Below are positions 8,219 through 16,715 of a stretch of 64,000 nucleotides of DNA, one piece after another; the first letter of the stretch is position 1, and every line of letters starts with the position of its first letter. The stretch is taken from contig VXMF01000002.1 in the NCBI GenBank assembly GCA_009841225.1, positions 315,426 to 379,425 on the forward strand, given 5' to 3'. This stretch comes from Terriglobia bacterium. Lineage in GTDB: Bacteria > Acidobacteriota > Terriglobia > Bryobacterales > UBA6623. A program made the translations under genes and the position numbers. The notes under the pieces are model-generated. The model was not told the DNA's origin. It made no database searches and worked only from the letters and a program-made list of their open reading frames with translations.

Positions 8219-9127
8219 GTGACTCGCCGGTCTTTCCTTCTTTCGGCTGCCGCGGCTGCGGCGGCGCCACTCCCCTTCCCGGTTATCGACACGCACATCC
8301 ACTTGTTCGATCCAAGACGCCCGGGCGGGATTCCCTGGCCTCCTCCTGACGACCCGATCCGCTCGAAGCCCACCTATCCGGACCGCTTCCGGTCCGTGTC
8401 GAGCGCCCACGGTGTCGCGGGAGCGATCGTGGTGGAATGCAGTCCCCGCATCGAAGACAACCAATGGGTCTTGGACATCGCTTCCGAGGACAAGTCGGTT
8501 GTCGGCCTGGTGGGCTTCCTCGACGCAGGCAAGCCCGGCTTCGGCACCGATCTGGAGCGGTTCGCCAAGAACCCGCTGTTCCGCGGCATTCGCTACGGCA
8601 ACCTCTGGGGCCGTGACCTTGCCGAGCAGCTCGGCAATTCCCGATTCATTGATGACATGCGGCTCGTGGCCTCGGCTGGCCTGTCACTCGACACGGCCAA
8701 CCCCAACCTAGAGCTGCTCGAGGGCATGTTGCGCCTGTCCGACCGCGTATCCGACCTCCGCATGGTCGTGGACCATCTGCCCAAGATTCAACTGCAGGAT
8801 TCACAGCGGGCGCACTACGAACGGATCCTTGCCGATTTCTCGTCCCGACCCCAGACCTACGTCAAGATCTCGGCGGTTCTGCTGGACCGCGGCGGCCGCG
8901 TCTCGTACGACTTGGAGGACTATCGCGCCACCATCGACCAGATCGCAGACGCCTTCGGAGAGGATCGCGTCCTGTTCGGCAGCGACTGGCCGAACAGCGA
9001 TCCGTTGGGCAGCTACGCCCATGTGATCGGCATCGTCCAGGAGTACTTCGCCGGCAAGAGCCGGCAACAGCAGGAGAAGTACTTCCGGCTCAACAGCAAG
9101 GCCGCCTATCGCTGGACCGAACGGTAG
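8219..9127 (+). CDS. Exported amidohydrolase (Amidohydro_2, TIM-barrel metal hydrolase)
   Basis: 302 residues. An N-terminal RRSFLL plus Ala-rich stretch suggests a (possibly Tat-type) export signal. The catalytic domain starts with VIDTHIHLFDP, the HxH metal ligands of the amidohydrolase superfamily. FRGIRYGNLWG and MVVDHLPKIQ supply the middle-barrel residues, and LFGSDWPNSDP near the C-terminus gives the catalytic Asp. Family members hydrolyse or decarboxylate lactones and aromatic acids; the substrate cannot be told. The start codon is GTG, supported by the -10 element at 8207. It is followed by two sulfatase genes and may belong to the same catabolic set (inference). Confidence 0.87.
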   Translation: MTRRSFLLSAAAAAAAPLPFPVIDTHIHLFDPRRPGGIPWPPPDDPIRSKPTYPDRFRSVSSAHGVAGAIVVECSPRIEDNQWVLDIASEDKSVVGLVGFLDAGKPGFGTDLERFAKNPLFRGIRYGNLWGRDLAEQLGNSRFIDDMRLVASAGLSLDTANPNLELLEGMLRLSDRVSDLRMVVDHLPKIQLQDSQRAHYERILADFSSRPQTYVKISAVLLDRGGRVSYDLEDYRATIDQIADAFGEDRVLFGSDWPNSDPLGSYAHVIGIVQEYFAGKSRQQQEKYFRLNSKAAYRWTER

Positions 9128-9203
9128 CGACCAGACGCTCCCGCGCGGTGCGAGCAGCTTTGCGGCGCGTGCGGTGTCGCGGATTGCGGAGAATCGAAGC
9201 CAC

Positions 9204-10589
9204 ATGTTCCACTGCCTCGTCGTGCTTCGCACAGTCCTCGTCGCGGCGCTGATCCTTGCGCTTGGCACCGCGCTGGCCGAAGCGAAGCTCAATCTGGTCG
9301 TCTTCCTGTCCGACGACCACGGCGTGCTAGACAGCGCCCCCTATGGCGCACGGGAGATGCGGACCCCGAACCTGGGGCGCTTGGCCGCCTCGGGCCTGCT
9401 GTTCGAGCGAGCATTCGTCAATTCCCCGGCCTGCGCGCCGAGCCGGGCAACCCTGCTGACCGGCCTGTACCCCGCCCGTCACGGCGCGGAGGCGAACCAC
9501 GCCAAGCCGCGCGCGGAGCTGCGCAAGCTGCCTTCGTACCTGCAGGAGCTGGGCTATGAGGTCGTGGCGTTTGGCAAGGTCTCGCATTACCGCTACACGC
9601 AGGACTACGGTTTTGATCACTTTGCCCATGACAGCTTCCACGACCACGCGGCAATCCCCGCAGCCATCGAGTTCATAGAACGGCGCACCAGCGAGAAGCC
9701 GCTCTGCATTTTCGTGGGCTCGAACTGGCCGCACGTGCCATGGCCGCTGGGCCAGACGGCCTATGCCGCCGACGAAGTGCTGCTGCCGCCGACATTCGTC
9801 AACACGCCGGAAACGCTCGCCGCGCGCGCCCGCTACTACGCAGCCGTGGAAAACATGGACGACGAACTTGGGCAGGTCTACGAAGCGGCCCGGTCGAGGT
9901 TCGGGGACGGCCTGTTCTTCCTGCACACAAGCGACCACGGCCTGCAAATGCCTTTCGGCAAGTGGAACCTGTACGACGCTGGCGTGCGAACACCGATGAT
10001 CGCCGTCTGGCCAGACGTCATCGAAGCCGGAATCCGCACGAATGCAATGGTGCAGTGGATGGACATACTGCCGACGCTCGTCGAACTGGCCGGAGGCGCC
10101 CCGCCGGGAGACATCGACGGACGGTCATTCGCTCCAGTCCTGCGCCGCGAAACAGACACCCACAGGACCGAGGTCTACACCACCCACAGCGGCGACCGCG
10201 ACTTCAACGTGTTTCCGATGCGGTCCGTGAGGACCGCCGATTGGAAGTACATCCGCAACCTTCACCCGGAATTCCAGTTCGCAACGCACATCAACCGCGG
10301 CGGGCTGCGCTCGGGCCGGCGCTACTGGCCGTCTTGGATCGAGGCCGCCAAGCACGACGACGAGGCGATGGCCATCGTGGAGCGCTACCGCAGGCGAGCC
10401 GCCGAAGAACTCTACTATGTAGCCAACGACAAGCACGAGCAGCACAATCTGGCAACTGACCCTCGGTTTGCTGGCAAGCTGGCCGAACTGCGGAGCCTGG
10501 TGGACGAATGGCTCGAGCAGGCCAACGATCCTCTGACGGTGTTCGGCAATCCCCTGCTGCACGGAGAGGAGCCGACCATCATCGAATAG
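9204..10589 (+). CDS. Sulfatase, type I (formylglycine-dependent), exported
   Basis: 461 residues with signal peptide (VLVAALILALGTALAEA). Sulfatase signature C77-A-P-S-R followed by ATLLTG: the Cys is converted to formylglycine by an FGE-type enzyme. Calcium-binding Asp residues lie in FLSDDHG at the N-terminus and HTSDHGLQM in the middle; PFGKWNLYDAGVRTP also fits the iduronate-2-sulfatase-like branch. I chose ATG 9204 over a GTG at 9174 because it begins the signal peptide. The stop is 3 nt before the next sulfatase start, so the two are cotranscribed. The probable substrates are sulfated polysaccharides or glycans. Confidence 0.9.
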   Translation: MFHCLVVLRTVLVAALILALGTALAEAKLNLVVFLSDDHGVLDSAPYGAREMRTPNLGRLAASGLLFERAFVNSPACAPSRATLLTGLYPARHGAEANHAKPRAELRKLPSYLQELGYEVVAFGKVSHYRYTQDYGFDHFAHDSFHDHAAIPAAIEFIERRTSEKPLCIFVGSNWPHVPWPLGQTAYAADEVLLPPTFVNTPETLAARARYYAAVENMDDELGQVYEAARSRFGDGLFFLHTSDHGLQMPFGKWNLYDAGVRTPMIAVWPDVIEAGIRTNAMVQWMDILPTLVELAGGAPPGDIDGRSFAPVLRRETDTHRTEVYTTHSGDRDFNVFPMRSVRTADWKYIRNLHPEFQFATHINRGGLRSGRRYWPSWIEAAKHDDEAMAIVERYRRRAAEELYYVANDKHEQHNLATDPRFAGKLAELRSLVDEWLEQANDPLTVFGNPLLHGEEPTIIE

Positions 10590-10592
10590 CCC

Positions 10593-11945
10593 ATGCGAGT
10601 CCTCGCCCACAGCACAGTCTTGCTGGCCTGCTGCCTGGCTGCACAGGCCCAGTCGCCCGAGCGCGATCGGGCGAACGTGGTCCTGATCTACATCGACAAC
10701 GTGGGCTGGGGCGATCTCGCATCCTACGGCAATCCCGCCATTCGCACCCCCAACATGGACCGCCTGGCGGCACAAGGGGTGCGCCTGACCGACTTCTACA
10801 TCCCCTCGTCGTCATGCTCGCCGTCGCGCGGAGCGCTGCTGACTGGGCGCTACCCGGACCGAAACGGGCTGACGCATCAGCTCTCGGTGCAAGAGAACTG
10901 GAGCGGCGTCGGCCTGCCGCACTCTGAGAGGCTGCTGCCCGATATCATGCGCGAGCACGGCTACGCGACCGCGGCCTTCGGCAAGTGGAACATCGGTTTC
11001 GCCGAGGGCAGCCGCCCGACCGATCGGGGGTTTGACGAGTTCATCGGCTGCATCTCGGGAAATTGCGACTACTACACCCACGTCTACAACGGGCGGCTGG
11101 ACATGCACGTAGGCACCGAACCCACGCGCATCGAGGGCTATTCGACGGATATCTTCGCCGACGCTGCCGTCGATTTCATCCGTCGCAGCGCCAACCGACC
11201 CTTCTTCCTGTTCGTGCCGTTCAACGCCGCGCACTGCCCCAACCGCAGAAACAAGGCAGAGGGCCAGCCGTTTCGCTGGCAGGCTCCTGCCGAATTCTTC
11301 GAGGCCTACGGCTACTCGCCCGACACCAGCGTCGCAGAGGAGGGCTACCGCGCCGTCATGACCGCCCTGGACGCAGGAATCGGCCGCGTCTTGCAGCAAC
11401 TCGACGCCAGCGGGCTGTCCGAGCAGACGTTAGTCATGCTGGCATCCGACAACGGCGCTTGGGTGGGATCGCGCCAGCCCGAGCTGGAGGTAGCCTCCAA
11501 CGCCCCGTTCCGCAGCGGGCGGACATCGCTGTACGAGGGCGGCGTACGCACTCCGTGCATCATTCGCTGGCCGGGCTTGCTGCCCGCGAATGCAGTCGTG
11601 CGCGAACCCTTAGTCAATATGGACCTGTTCATGCTGGCCCTGAGGGCGGCAGGCATCGACGCTCCCAACGACCGCATCATCGACGGGCGTGACCCGCTGC
11701 CGGTCCTGCGTGACGGGGCCAGCTCGCCTCACCGCAATATCTACTTTCGCTACCGGGACATCAGCGGCCTGCGCCAGGGTCGTTGGAAGCTCGTCCGACA
11801 GTCCCCGACGGCGGCGCTAGAGCTCTACGACCTGCAAACCGATTTCGCGGAATCGCGCGATCTTGCCGCCGACCGGCCTGCGTTGGCACAGCGGCTCTGG
11901 GACGAGTTCAGCGACTGGCTGGCCGACGCCCGGCAAGGCCATTAA
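10593..11945 (+). CDS. Sulfatase, type I, exported (second of pair)
   Basis: 450 residues with signal peptide ending near AAQAQS. Signature C75-S-P-S-R then GALLTGRYP; metal-binding Asp in YIDNVGWGDLASYG and MLASDNGAW; FGKWNIG carries the conserved Lys. It belongs to the arylsulfatase A/N-acetylgalactosamine-6-sulfatase-like group rather than the branch of the upstream gene, so the pair may remove sulfate at two positions of one substrate (inference). Spacing of 3 nt from the upstream stop indicates one operon. No dedicated FGE is adjacent; the FGE-fold gene at 14118 is EgtB, not a sulfatase activator. Confidence 0.9.
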   Translation: MRVLAHSTVLLACCLAAQAQSPERDRANVVLIYIDNVGWGDLASYGNPAIRTPNMDRLAAQGVRLTDFYIPSSSCSPSRGALLTGRYPDRNGLTHQLSVQENWSGVGLPHSERLLPDIMREHGYATAAFGKWNIGFAEGSRPTDRGFDEFIGCISGNCDYYTHVYNGRLDMHVGTEPTRIEGYSTDIFADAAVDFIRRSANRPFFLFVPFNAAHCPNRRNKAEGQPFRWQAPAEFFEAYGYSPDTSVAEEGYRAVMTALDAGIGRVLQQLDASGLSEQTLVMLASDNGAWVGSRQPELEVASNAPFRSGRTSLYEGGVRTPCIIRWPGLLPANAVVREPLVNMDLFMLALRAAGIDAPNDRIIDGRDPLPVLRDGASSPHRNIYFRYRDISGLRQGRWKLVRQSPTAALELYDLQTDFAESRDLAADRPALAQRLWDEFSDWLADARQGH

Positions 11946-12031
11946 GATCCGAAGGGCGCAGGCAGGACAAACGCCGGGAATAGTATCATGGGCCAGTGCA
12001 TTTCCTCCCAACCCGACTAGGAGCCCTGTCC

Positions 12032-12856
12032 ATGTGTCGAGCAGCCGCTGTTCTCGTTGCCCTCTTGATCGCGCTGCCCGCCGCCGCGCAGATCTTTCCC
12101 GATGAGAACCTCGAAGCCGCGGTGCGCCACTACGTGTTCGAGAAGCGCCACAACGAAGAGCCGATCACGGCCGAGGACGTGGCAAACATCTCGACCATCA
12201 CGGCTCGCGACAGGGGCATCCGCGACTTGACCGGGCTCGAGCACTGCAAGCGGCTGATGCTGCTGGAACTCCCCGACAACGAGGTCTCGGACCTTTCGCC
12301 AATCGCGGGTTTGAATCTGCTGCAGAGCCTGACACTGACCCGCAATCAGGTCCAGGACATTTCCCCGCTGGCCGAACTGAAGCGCCTGCAGTACATCGAG
12401 CTGTCGGACAACATGGTCGAAGACATCGCGCCGCTGGCAGGCCTTGAGGCGCTGAACTCAGCCTATCTCGCGGGCAACAAGATCAGCGATCTGTCCGCCG
12501 TCAAGGACCTGCAGAAGCTTTGGACTCTCGACGTCGCGCGGAACGCGGTTAGCGACGTCGGCCCCGTGGGCTCTCTGACGCGCCTGTCCTCGCTCATCCT
12601 TGACGACAACAGCGTGTCGGACCTTGGGCCGCTGGCGGCCCTGACGTCCCTCCAGCGCCTGTCGTTGCGCAACAACAAGGTCAGCGATATCGGCGTGCTA
12701 GCGGAAATGGCTGAAAAGGATGTCGCCGGCGACAGCCGCTTCGCCCGCTACTGGGCCGTCTCGCTGCAGGGCAACCCGCTCAGCAGGAGGTCCAAGAACG
12801 CCCACGCGAAGGCGCTGCAGGAGTACTCGTTCCGCATCGAAGTCGCGGACAAGTAG
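12032..12856 (+). CDS. Secreted leucine-rich-repeat protein (internalin-like)
   Basis: 274 residues with signal peptide (AAAVLVALLIALPAAAQ). From about residue 60 it contains roughly eight 22-residue repeats of the SDS22/internalin type (pattern L..L.L..N.v.DisPLa.L). Such modules bind proteins; no catalytic domain is present. I chose ATG 12032 because taggag lies 8 nt upstream. A GTG at 11996, with TAGTAT at 11981-11986, is an alternative leaderless start that would add 12 residues. The partner is unknown. Confidence 0.82.
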   Translation: MCRAAAVLVALLIALPAAAQIFPDENLEAAVRHYVFEKRHNEEPITAEDVANISTITARDRGIRDLTGLEHCKRLMLLELPDNEVSDLSPIAGLNLLQSLTLTRNQVQDISPLAELKRLQYIELSDNMVEDIAPLAGLEALNSAYLAGNKISDLSAVKDLQKLWTLDVARNAVSDVGPVGSLTRLSSLILDDNSVSDLGPLAALTSLQRLSLRNNKVSDIGVLAEMAEKDVAGDSRFARYWAVSLQGNPLSRRSKNAHAKALQEYSFRIEVADK

Positions 12857-12876
12857 CCCCACGAGGCCGTTCGTCC

Positions 12877-13995
12877 TCACGCCACGCGGAACCGCTCGAC
12901 CGCTTCCTCGTCGAGTTCTACGCCGAGACCGGGTTCTTGGGGTATGTCGAGCATGCCATCCCGCGCAGTGATGCGCTGCTTGGTCAGGTAGTCGCGCAAC
13001 GTTGTCTCTTCCTCGGCTACGTACTCGACGATCAGCGCGTTGGGAATGGAATTGAGGAAATGCAGCGCAGCCGCCACGTTGATATACGTCGTGAAGCCGT
13101 GATTGGCCACGCGCACGCCCCGGTCTTGGGCAAGGGCCGCTATCTTGACCGCCTCGGTGAATCCGCCCACGCGAGTCAGGTCCACCTGCACTACATCCAC
13201 CTTGCCTCGATCCATCAGTTCGATGAACGACGCTCGGCCGCTCTCTTCCTCGCCTGCCGCGATGCGCGTGTCCACCGCCTCGCTGAGTCTGCGGTAGCCC
13301 TCGTAGTTGTCCGGCATCAGAGGCTCTTCGAGCCAGAAGATACGATGCTCTTCGAAAGCCCTCACGCGTTGAATCGCCGTCTTGGCGTCCCAGACTAAGC
13401 CAGCGTCGACCAACAGGTCCGGTCCCTCGCCGAGGCCGGCGCGCGCTTCCCGCACGAGCGCGATATCGGTCGCCTCGTCCTGCCCCATCGGCTCCCAGCC
13501 GAATTTGACAGCACCGAAGCCGCGATCCGCGTAGCGCCGTGCAAGGTCCTTGGTCGCGGCCGGTGTAGGACCCCACAGAGAGCTGGCATAGCAGCGCAGA
13601 CGCTGATGGAAGCCGCCGCCGAGCAGTTTCCAGACCGGCATTCCGAGCGCCTTGCCCTTGATGTCCCACAAGGCCAGGTCGATGCCGCTCATGGCGTGGA
13701 AGCCCGCTCCGCGCCTGCCGCCATAGAGATTGCCCTGGTACATCTTGTGCCAGATCTTCTCGGTCTCGAACGGATCGGCTCCAAGGACCAGCTCGCGCAA
13801 CCCGCAGGTCACCGTGTGCGAGTACGGGCCTTCGATAGCGCCCTTGGCGGCCAAGGGATTGGAATCGACCTCTCCAATTCCGCTGATGCCCGCGTCGGTG
13901 TCCACGCGCACGATCAGCGCGTCCTGACCCGAGTCGCACAGCTCGCGGACCTTTTCGGATCGGACGTAGATTGCTTCTACATCAGTGATCTTCAT
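12877..13995 (-). CDS. Mandelate racemase/muconate lactonizing enzyme family protein
   Basis: A 372-residue enolase-superfamily enzyme, full length. The N-terminal capping domain (MKITDVEAIYVRSE) and barrel show KFGWE for the KxK-type base region, LLVDAGLVWD, FWLEEPL, AAGEEESG for the three metal-binding acids, and VANHGF with the catalytic His. This set fits sugar-acid dehydratases or mandelate-racemase-type enzymes. The specific substrate cannot be assigned. It converges with the LRR gene and stands alone. Confidence 0.88.
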   Translation of the reverse strand: MKITDVEAIYVRSEKVRELCDSGQDALIVRVDTDAGISGIGEVDSNPLAAKGAIEGPYSHTVTCGLRELVLGADPFETEKIWHKMYQGNLYGGRRGAGFHAMSGIDLALWDIKGKALGMPVWKLLGGGFHQRLRCYASSLWGPTPAATKDLARRYADRGFGAVKFGWEPMGQDEATDIALVREARAGLGEGPDLLVDAGLVWDAKTAIQRVRAFEEHRIFWLEEPLMPDNYEGYRRLSEAVDTRIAAGEEESGRASFIELMDRGKVDVVQVDLTRVGGFTEAVKIAALAQDRGVRVANHGFTTYINVAAALHFLNSIPNALIVEYVAEEETTLRDYLTKQRITARDGMLDIPQEPGLGVELDEEAVERFRVA

Positions 13996-14117
13996 CGCAT
14001 GAAAGCACCGCGAACCTGTCCTGCCCTAAGGCGATCTCGCCAGCAACCACACGCGGCGGCGTACTCTGAGCATAGCCGCAACGGACCTCGCTGCCAGGGG
14101 CTAACGAAACCGTGGTC

Positions 14118-15347
14118 TCAGCCCTGCCGAACGAGCCGGAACGTGGAATAGACGTATGGATAGTCACGGCGGAACCAGTTTCGGAAGCTGCGGCGCGCCA
14201 GTTGCACCGCGGTCCGGTGCGAGCCGCCCTTGAGAACGTAGTGCTCGTCGTCGAAGAAGGCAGACGAGTATCCCGGGTAGAAGTCGTATTCCTCGAAGCC
14301 CGGAAACGGCCTGAGTTTGTCGCAGGTCCACTCCCAGCCGTTGCCCAGCAGCTGCGAGACGCCGAAGGCACTGTCGGAACCGGGCGTGGCAAGCACCGAG
14401 CACGGATCCCAGCTGTGGAAATCCAGGTTGGAACCGCCATTCGACGCGCAGCCATCCCCCCACGGGAAGCGCCTAGCAGGATCGCCGGAGCCGTATGCGG
14501 CGCGGTCCCACTGCGCTTCGCTCGGCAACGAGGCACCTGCATGGTCTGCGAACGCAGCGGCTTGTGAGTGCGTAGCATAGACCGGCCAGTCCAGCGGCAG
14601 AGGGACCTCGCCGAACATGCTGCGCAGCAACCACGAGCGCCCGGCTTGGCGCCAATAGTGGGGCTGGGGCCCGCCTTCGTCAACGAATGCCAAGTACTCT
14701 GCGTTGGTCACCTTGTGCTTGCGGATCCAATATTCATCAACCCGCTCGGTGTGGGCGCCGAATTCGTTGTCCCAGCCGAAACCGCTGCCCCTTTTCCGTC
14801 CCAGTCGAGCATCACCGGTAGGGATGTGAATCCATTGCCGCGGCACTGCGCCGACTTCAGCGGCCACAGCCGACACGCCGGCCGGCTCGCCCAGTAGGAG
14901 TTCTGGGGCAAGATTGTGCAGCAGGTAGCAGAGCGTCTCGGCATGCATCAACCGGTGCTCGATGCAGGTCTGCGCAACATCGTCGGGTACGTTGTCCAAG
15001 ACCGAGTCCACCGTCTCTCGCACACGCCGACAGTAGGCCGCCGTTTCCGGAATGCTGGGCCAATCGGCCGGCTGGTCCGAAGGCAGCGAGTTCGAGTCGG
15101 GATCGATGCCGAAGGCGAACAGCCTGTCGAACTCGGCGTGAAACGGCTTCGGACCGAGCTCACATGTGGAAATCATGTTCCAGTCGAACGCCTCTACGTG
15201 GCCGATATAGAAGTTGAGCCGATGCCGCTCCGGCACAGGACGCTCGAACAGGGAATCGGGCCTGACCAATGCGAACAGCTCATCCGTACGCAGCCGCGCA
15301 TCGGCAAAGCGCTGGCGGAGATCGGTCGTCGATGGCATCACTCCCAT
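14118..15347 (-). CDS. egtB: Ergothioneine biosynthesis sulfoxide synthase EgtB
   Basis: 409 residues. A DinB-type N-terminal domain carries the iron-binding histidines H50 (YIGHVEAF) and H131/H135 (EHRLMHAETL). A C-terminal FGE-sulfatase fold follows, with PRQWIHIPTGDARLG, LLGNGWEWTCD and KGGSHRTAVQLARRSFRNWF. EgtB joins trimethylhistidine to a thiol donor with oxygen. It is divergent from egtD by about 50 bp, which supports the pathway call. A second ATG at 15338 is also possible. No egtC is seen next to it, so thiol-donor choice (Cys or gamma-Glu-Cys) is open. Confidence 0.92.
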   Translation of the reverse strand: MGVMPSTTDLRQRFADARLRTDELFALVRPDSLFERPVPERHRLNFYIGHVEAFDWNMISTCELGPKPFHAEFDRLFAFGIDPDSNSLPSDQPADWPSIPETAAYCRRVRETVDSVLDNVPDDVAQTCIEHRLMHAETLCYLLHNLAPELLLGEPAGVSAVAAEVGAVPRQWIHIPTGDARLGRKRGSGFGWDNEFGAHTERVDEYWIRKHKVTNAEYLAFVDEGGPQPHYWRQAGRSWLLRSMFGEVPLPLDWPVYATHSQAAAFADHAGASLPSEAQWDRAAYGSGDPARRFPWGDGCASNGGSNLDFHSWDPCSVLATPGSDSAFGVSQLLGNGWEWTCDKLRPFPGFEEYDFYPGYSSAFFDDEHYVLKGGSHRTAVQLARRSFRNWFRRDYPYVYSTFRLVRQG

Positions 15348-15386
15348 TATCCAAGCTCACATGCTGGGGCCCGACGGCCGCCGTGA

Positions 15387-15392
15387 TATAAC
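15387..15392 (+). promoter_or_regulatory. -10 element for egtD
   Basis: TATAAC ends 7 nt before the ATG at 15400. There is no Shine-Dalgarno sequence between, so a leaderless egtD transcript is likely. The 52-bp gap to egtB must also hold the egtB promoter. Confidence 0.45.
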
Positions 15393-15399
15393 CGGCTCA

Positions 15400-16356
15400 A
15401 TGAACGGTAACGGCGCGCCCCGCGAGGAATTCGCCCGAGACGCCCGCATAGGCCTGTGCGAAGCCGAGCGCAAGTGGCTGCCTGCGAGGCACTTGTACGA
15501 CGCAGTGGGGAGCGCGCTATTCGAAGCCATCACCCACTTGCCGGAATATGGCCTGACGCGAGCCGACCACAGGGTCTTGCGTCGTGCCGCGGGATCGCTT
15601 CGCGGTCACATCCGCGGCCAAGCGCTGACGATTGCCGAACTCGGCAGTGGTAGCGGAACGAAGACCCGCTTGGTGCTGGAAGCATTGGTGCCCGGCTTGG
15701 TGAGATCCTATTGCCCGATTGACATCTCTTCTGAAGCACTAGACCGCTGCCAGCAGGAACTCGGCGACCTCGTCCCCGTGCTCCCCTACCACGGCGCCTA
15801 CGTGGACGGCGTGCGGTCCTTGCGCGAGTCGCGCCCGGCAGATGTCCCGTTGATGCTGCTGTTCCTAGGCAGCAGCATCGGCAATCTCGGCCCCGACGAC
15901 CGCGGTTCCTTCCTAGCATCGTTGCGCACCGCGCTTCGGCCAGGAGATTACTTCCTGATCGGGTTCGACCTGATAAAGCCCAAGGCCGACCTGCTGCGGG
16001 CGTACGACGACCCCACCGGTGTGACCGCCGCGTTCAATCGCAACGTGCTGGGCCGCGTCAACCGCGAACTGGGGGCCAACTTCGACCTAGACGGGTTCAG
16101 CCACCTAGCTCGCTACGACGAGCGCGAGCGGCGGGTCGAGATGCACCTCCTCGCCACCTGCGACCACAGCGTGCCAATCCCATTGGCCGGCGCCACCTGC
16201 GACATGCGACGTGGCGAAACGATTTGGACCGAGAGCTCCTACAAGTTTGACCTGGGCGAGATCGGTGATGCGATGCAGGCGTCTGGATTTCGCCAGCTGG
16301 CGGCCTGGGTGGACGAGCAGTGGCCACTGCTAGAAGGCTTGTGGCTGGTCGACTGA
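15400..16356 (+). CDS. egtD: L-histidine N(alpha)-methyltransferase EgtD
   Basis: 318 residues. EgtD trimethylates histidine with SAM, the first step to ergothioneine. Family marks are FARDARIGLCE, LYDAVGSALFEAITHLPEYGLTRAD, the SAM-binding ELGSGSGTKTRL, YCPIDISSEAL, LFLGSSIGNL and FNRNVLGRVNRELGANFD. The length matches the family (about 320). Starts further upstream are open (ATG 15361, GTG-type earlier) but add non-homologous Arg/Ser-rich sequence. The pair egtB/egtD indicates aerobic ergothioneine synthesis. Confidence 0.93.
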   Translation: MNGNGAPREEFARDARIGLCEAERKWLPARHLYDAVGSALFEAITHLPEYGLTRADHRVLRRAAGSLRGHIRGQALTIAELGSGSGTKTRLVLEALVPGLVRSYCPIDISSEALDRCQQELGDLVPVLPYHGAYVDGVRSLRESRPADVPLMLLFLGSSIGNLGPDDRGSFLASLRTALRPGDYFLIGFDLIKPKADLLRAYDDPTGVTAAFNRNVLGRVNRELGANFDLDGFSHLARYDERERRVEMHLLATCDHSVPIPLAGATCDMRRGETIWTESSYKFDLGEIGDAMQASGFRQLAAWVDEQWPLLEGLWLVD

Positions 16357-16453
16357 TCGCTCCGCCGGAAACCGCGAACAACTAAGGCGTAGATGCTCGT
16401 CGCCTGCGGAGATAGCCGCACATAACAGCAGCTGAGCGGGAGCGCCGCGAAGT

Positions 16454-16496
16454 TGTAACCTATGTCTCCGGAACGTTCTGTAACCTATGTCTCCGG
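16454..16496. repeat. Perfect 18-bp direct repeat, 25-bp period
   Basis: tgtaacctatgtctccgg occurs at 16454-16471 and again at 16479-16496, separated by 7 nt (aacgttc). The tgtaacctatgtc motif resembles sequences I associate with ends of IS481/IS21-type elements, but no transposase is nearby. It lies 20 bp from the 3' end of a tRNA gene, a common target for mobile elements. Confidence 0.7.
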
Positions 16497-16516
16497 TTCG
16501 GACCCAAATACAATGG

Positions 16517-16589
16517 AGCCACGAGTCGGACTCGAACCGACGACCTGCGGTTTACGAAACCGCTGCTCTACCAACTGAGCTATCGTGGC
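16517..16589 (-). tRNA. tRNA-Thr, anticodon CGT
   Basis: The reverse complement folds as a complete cloverleaf: acceptor GCCACGA/TCGTGGC with discriminator T, D arm GCTC-AGTTGGTA-GAGC, anticodon stem GCGGT/ACCGC with loop TTCGTAA (anticodon CGT), variable AGGTC, and T arm GTCGG-TTCGAGT-CCGAC. CCA is not encoded. Confidence 0.95.
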
Positions 16590-16715
16590 TCAACAAGAGC
16601 CCCAGTGCCAACGCTTCCAATTCCTAAGCTAGCACACGCCATTGGAGCCGCTGTTTCGGCGCATTTCGGCGGGGGGCCGGGGCCAAGCCCGGATTGTGCA
16701 CGGAGGACCTGAGGA

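Larger units (their letters stand above)
16357..16715. other. Intergenic stretch with a direct repeat and tRNA-Thr
   Basis: It contains the 18-bp direct repeat pair and the tRNA gene listed separately. Otherwise I see no gene. The last 20 nt hold the ribosome site (cggagg, then gagga) of the DUF1592-type gene. Confidence 0.6.

Noticed and set aside
13985..14110. Minus-strand frame after egtB (VSLAPGSEVRCGYAQ... to CDEDH)
   Set aside because: About 45 codons, no start codon and no family match; probably chance open frame in GC-rich DNA.
14118..15347. FGE-sulfatase domain gene as the activator of the two sulfatases
   Set aside because: The DinB domain with three iron-binding histidines and the divergent egtD identify it as EgtB.
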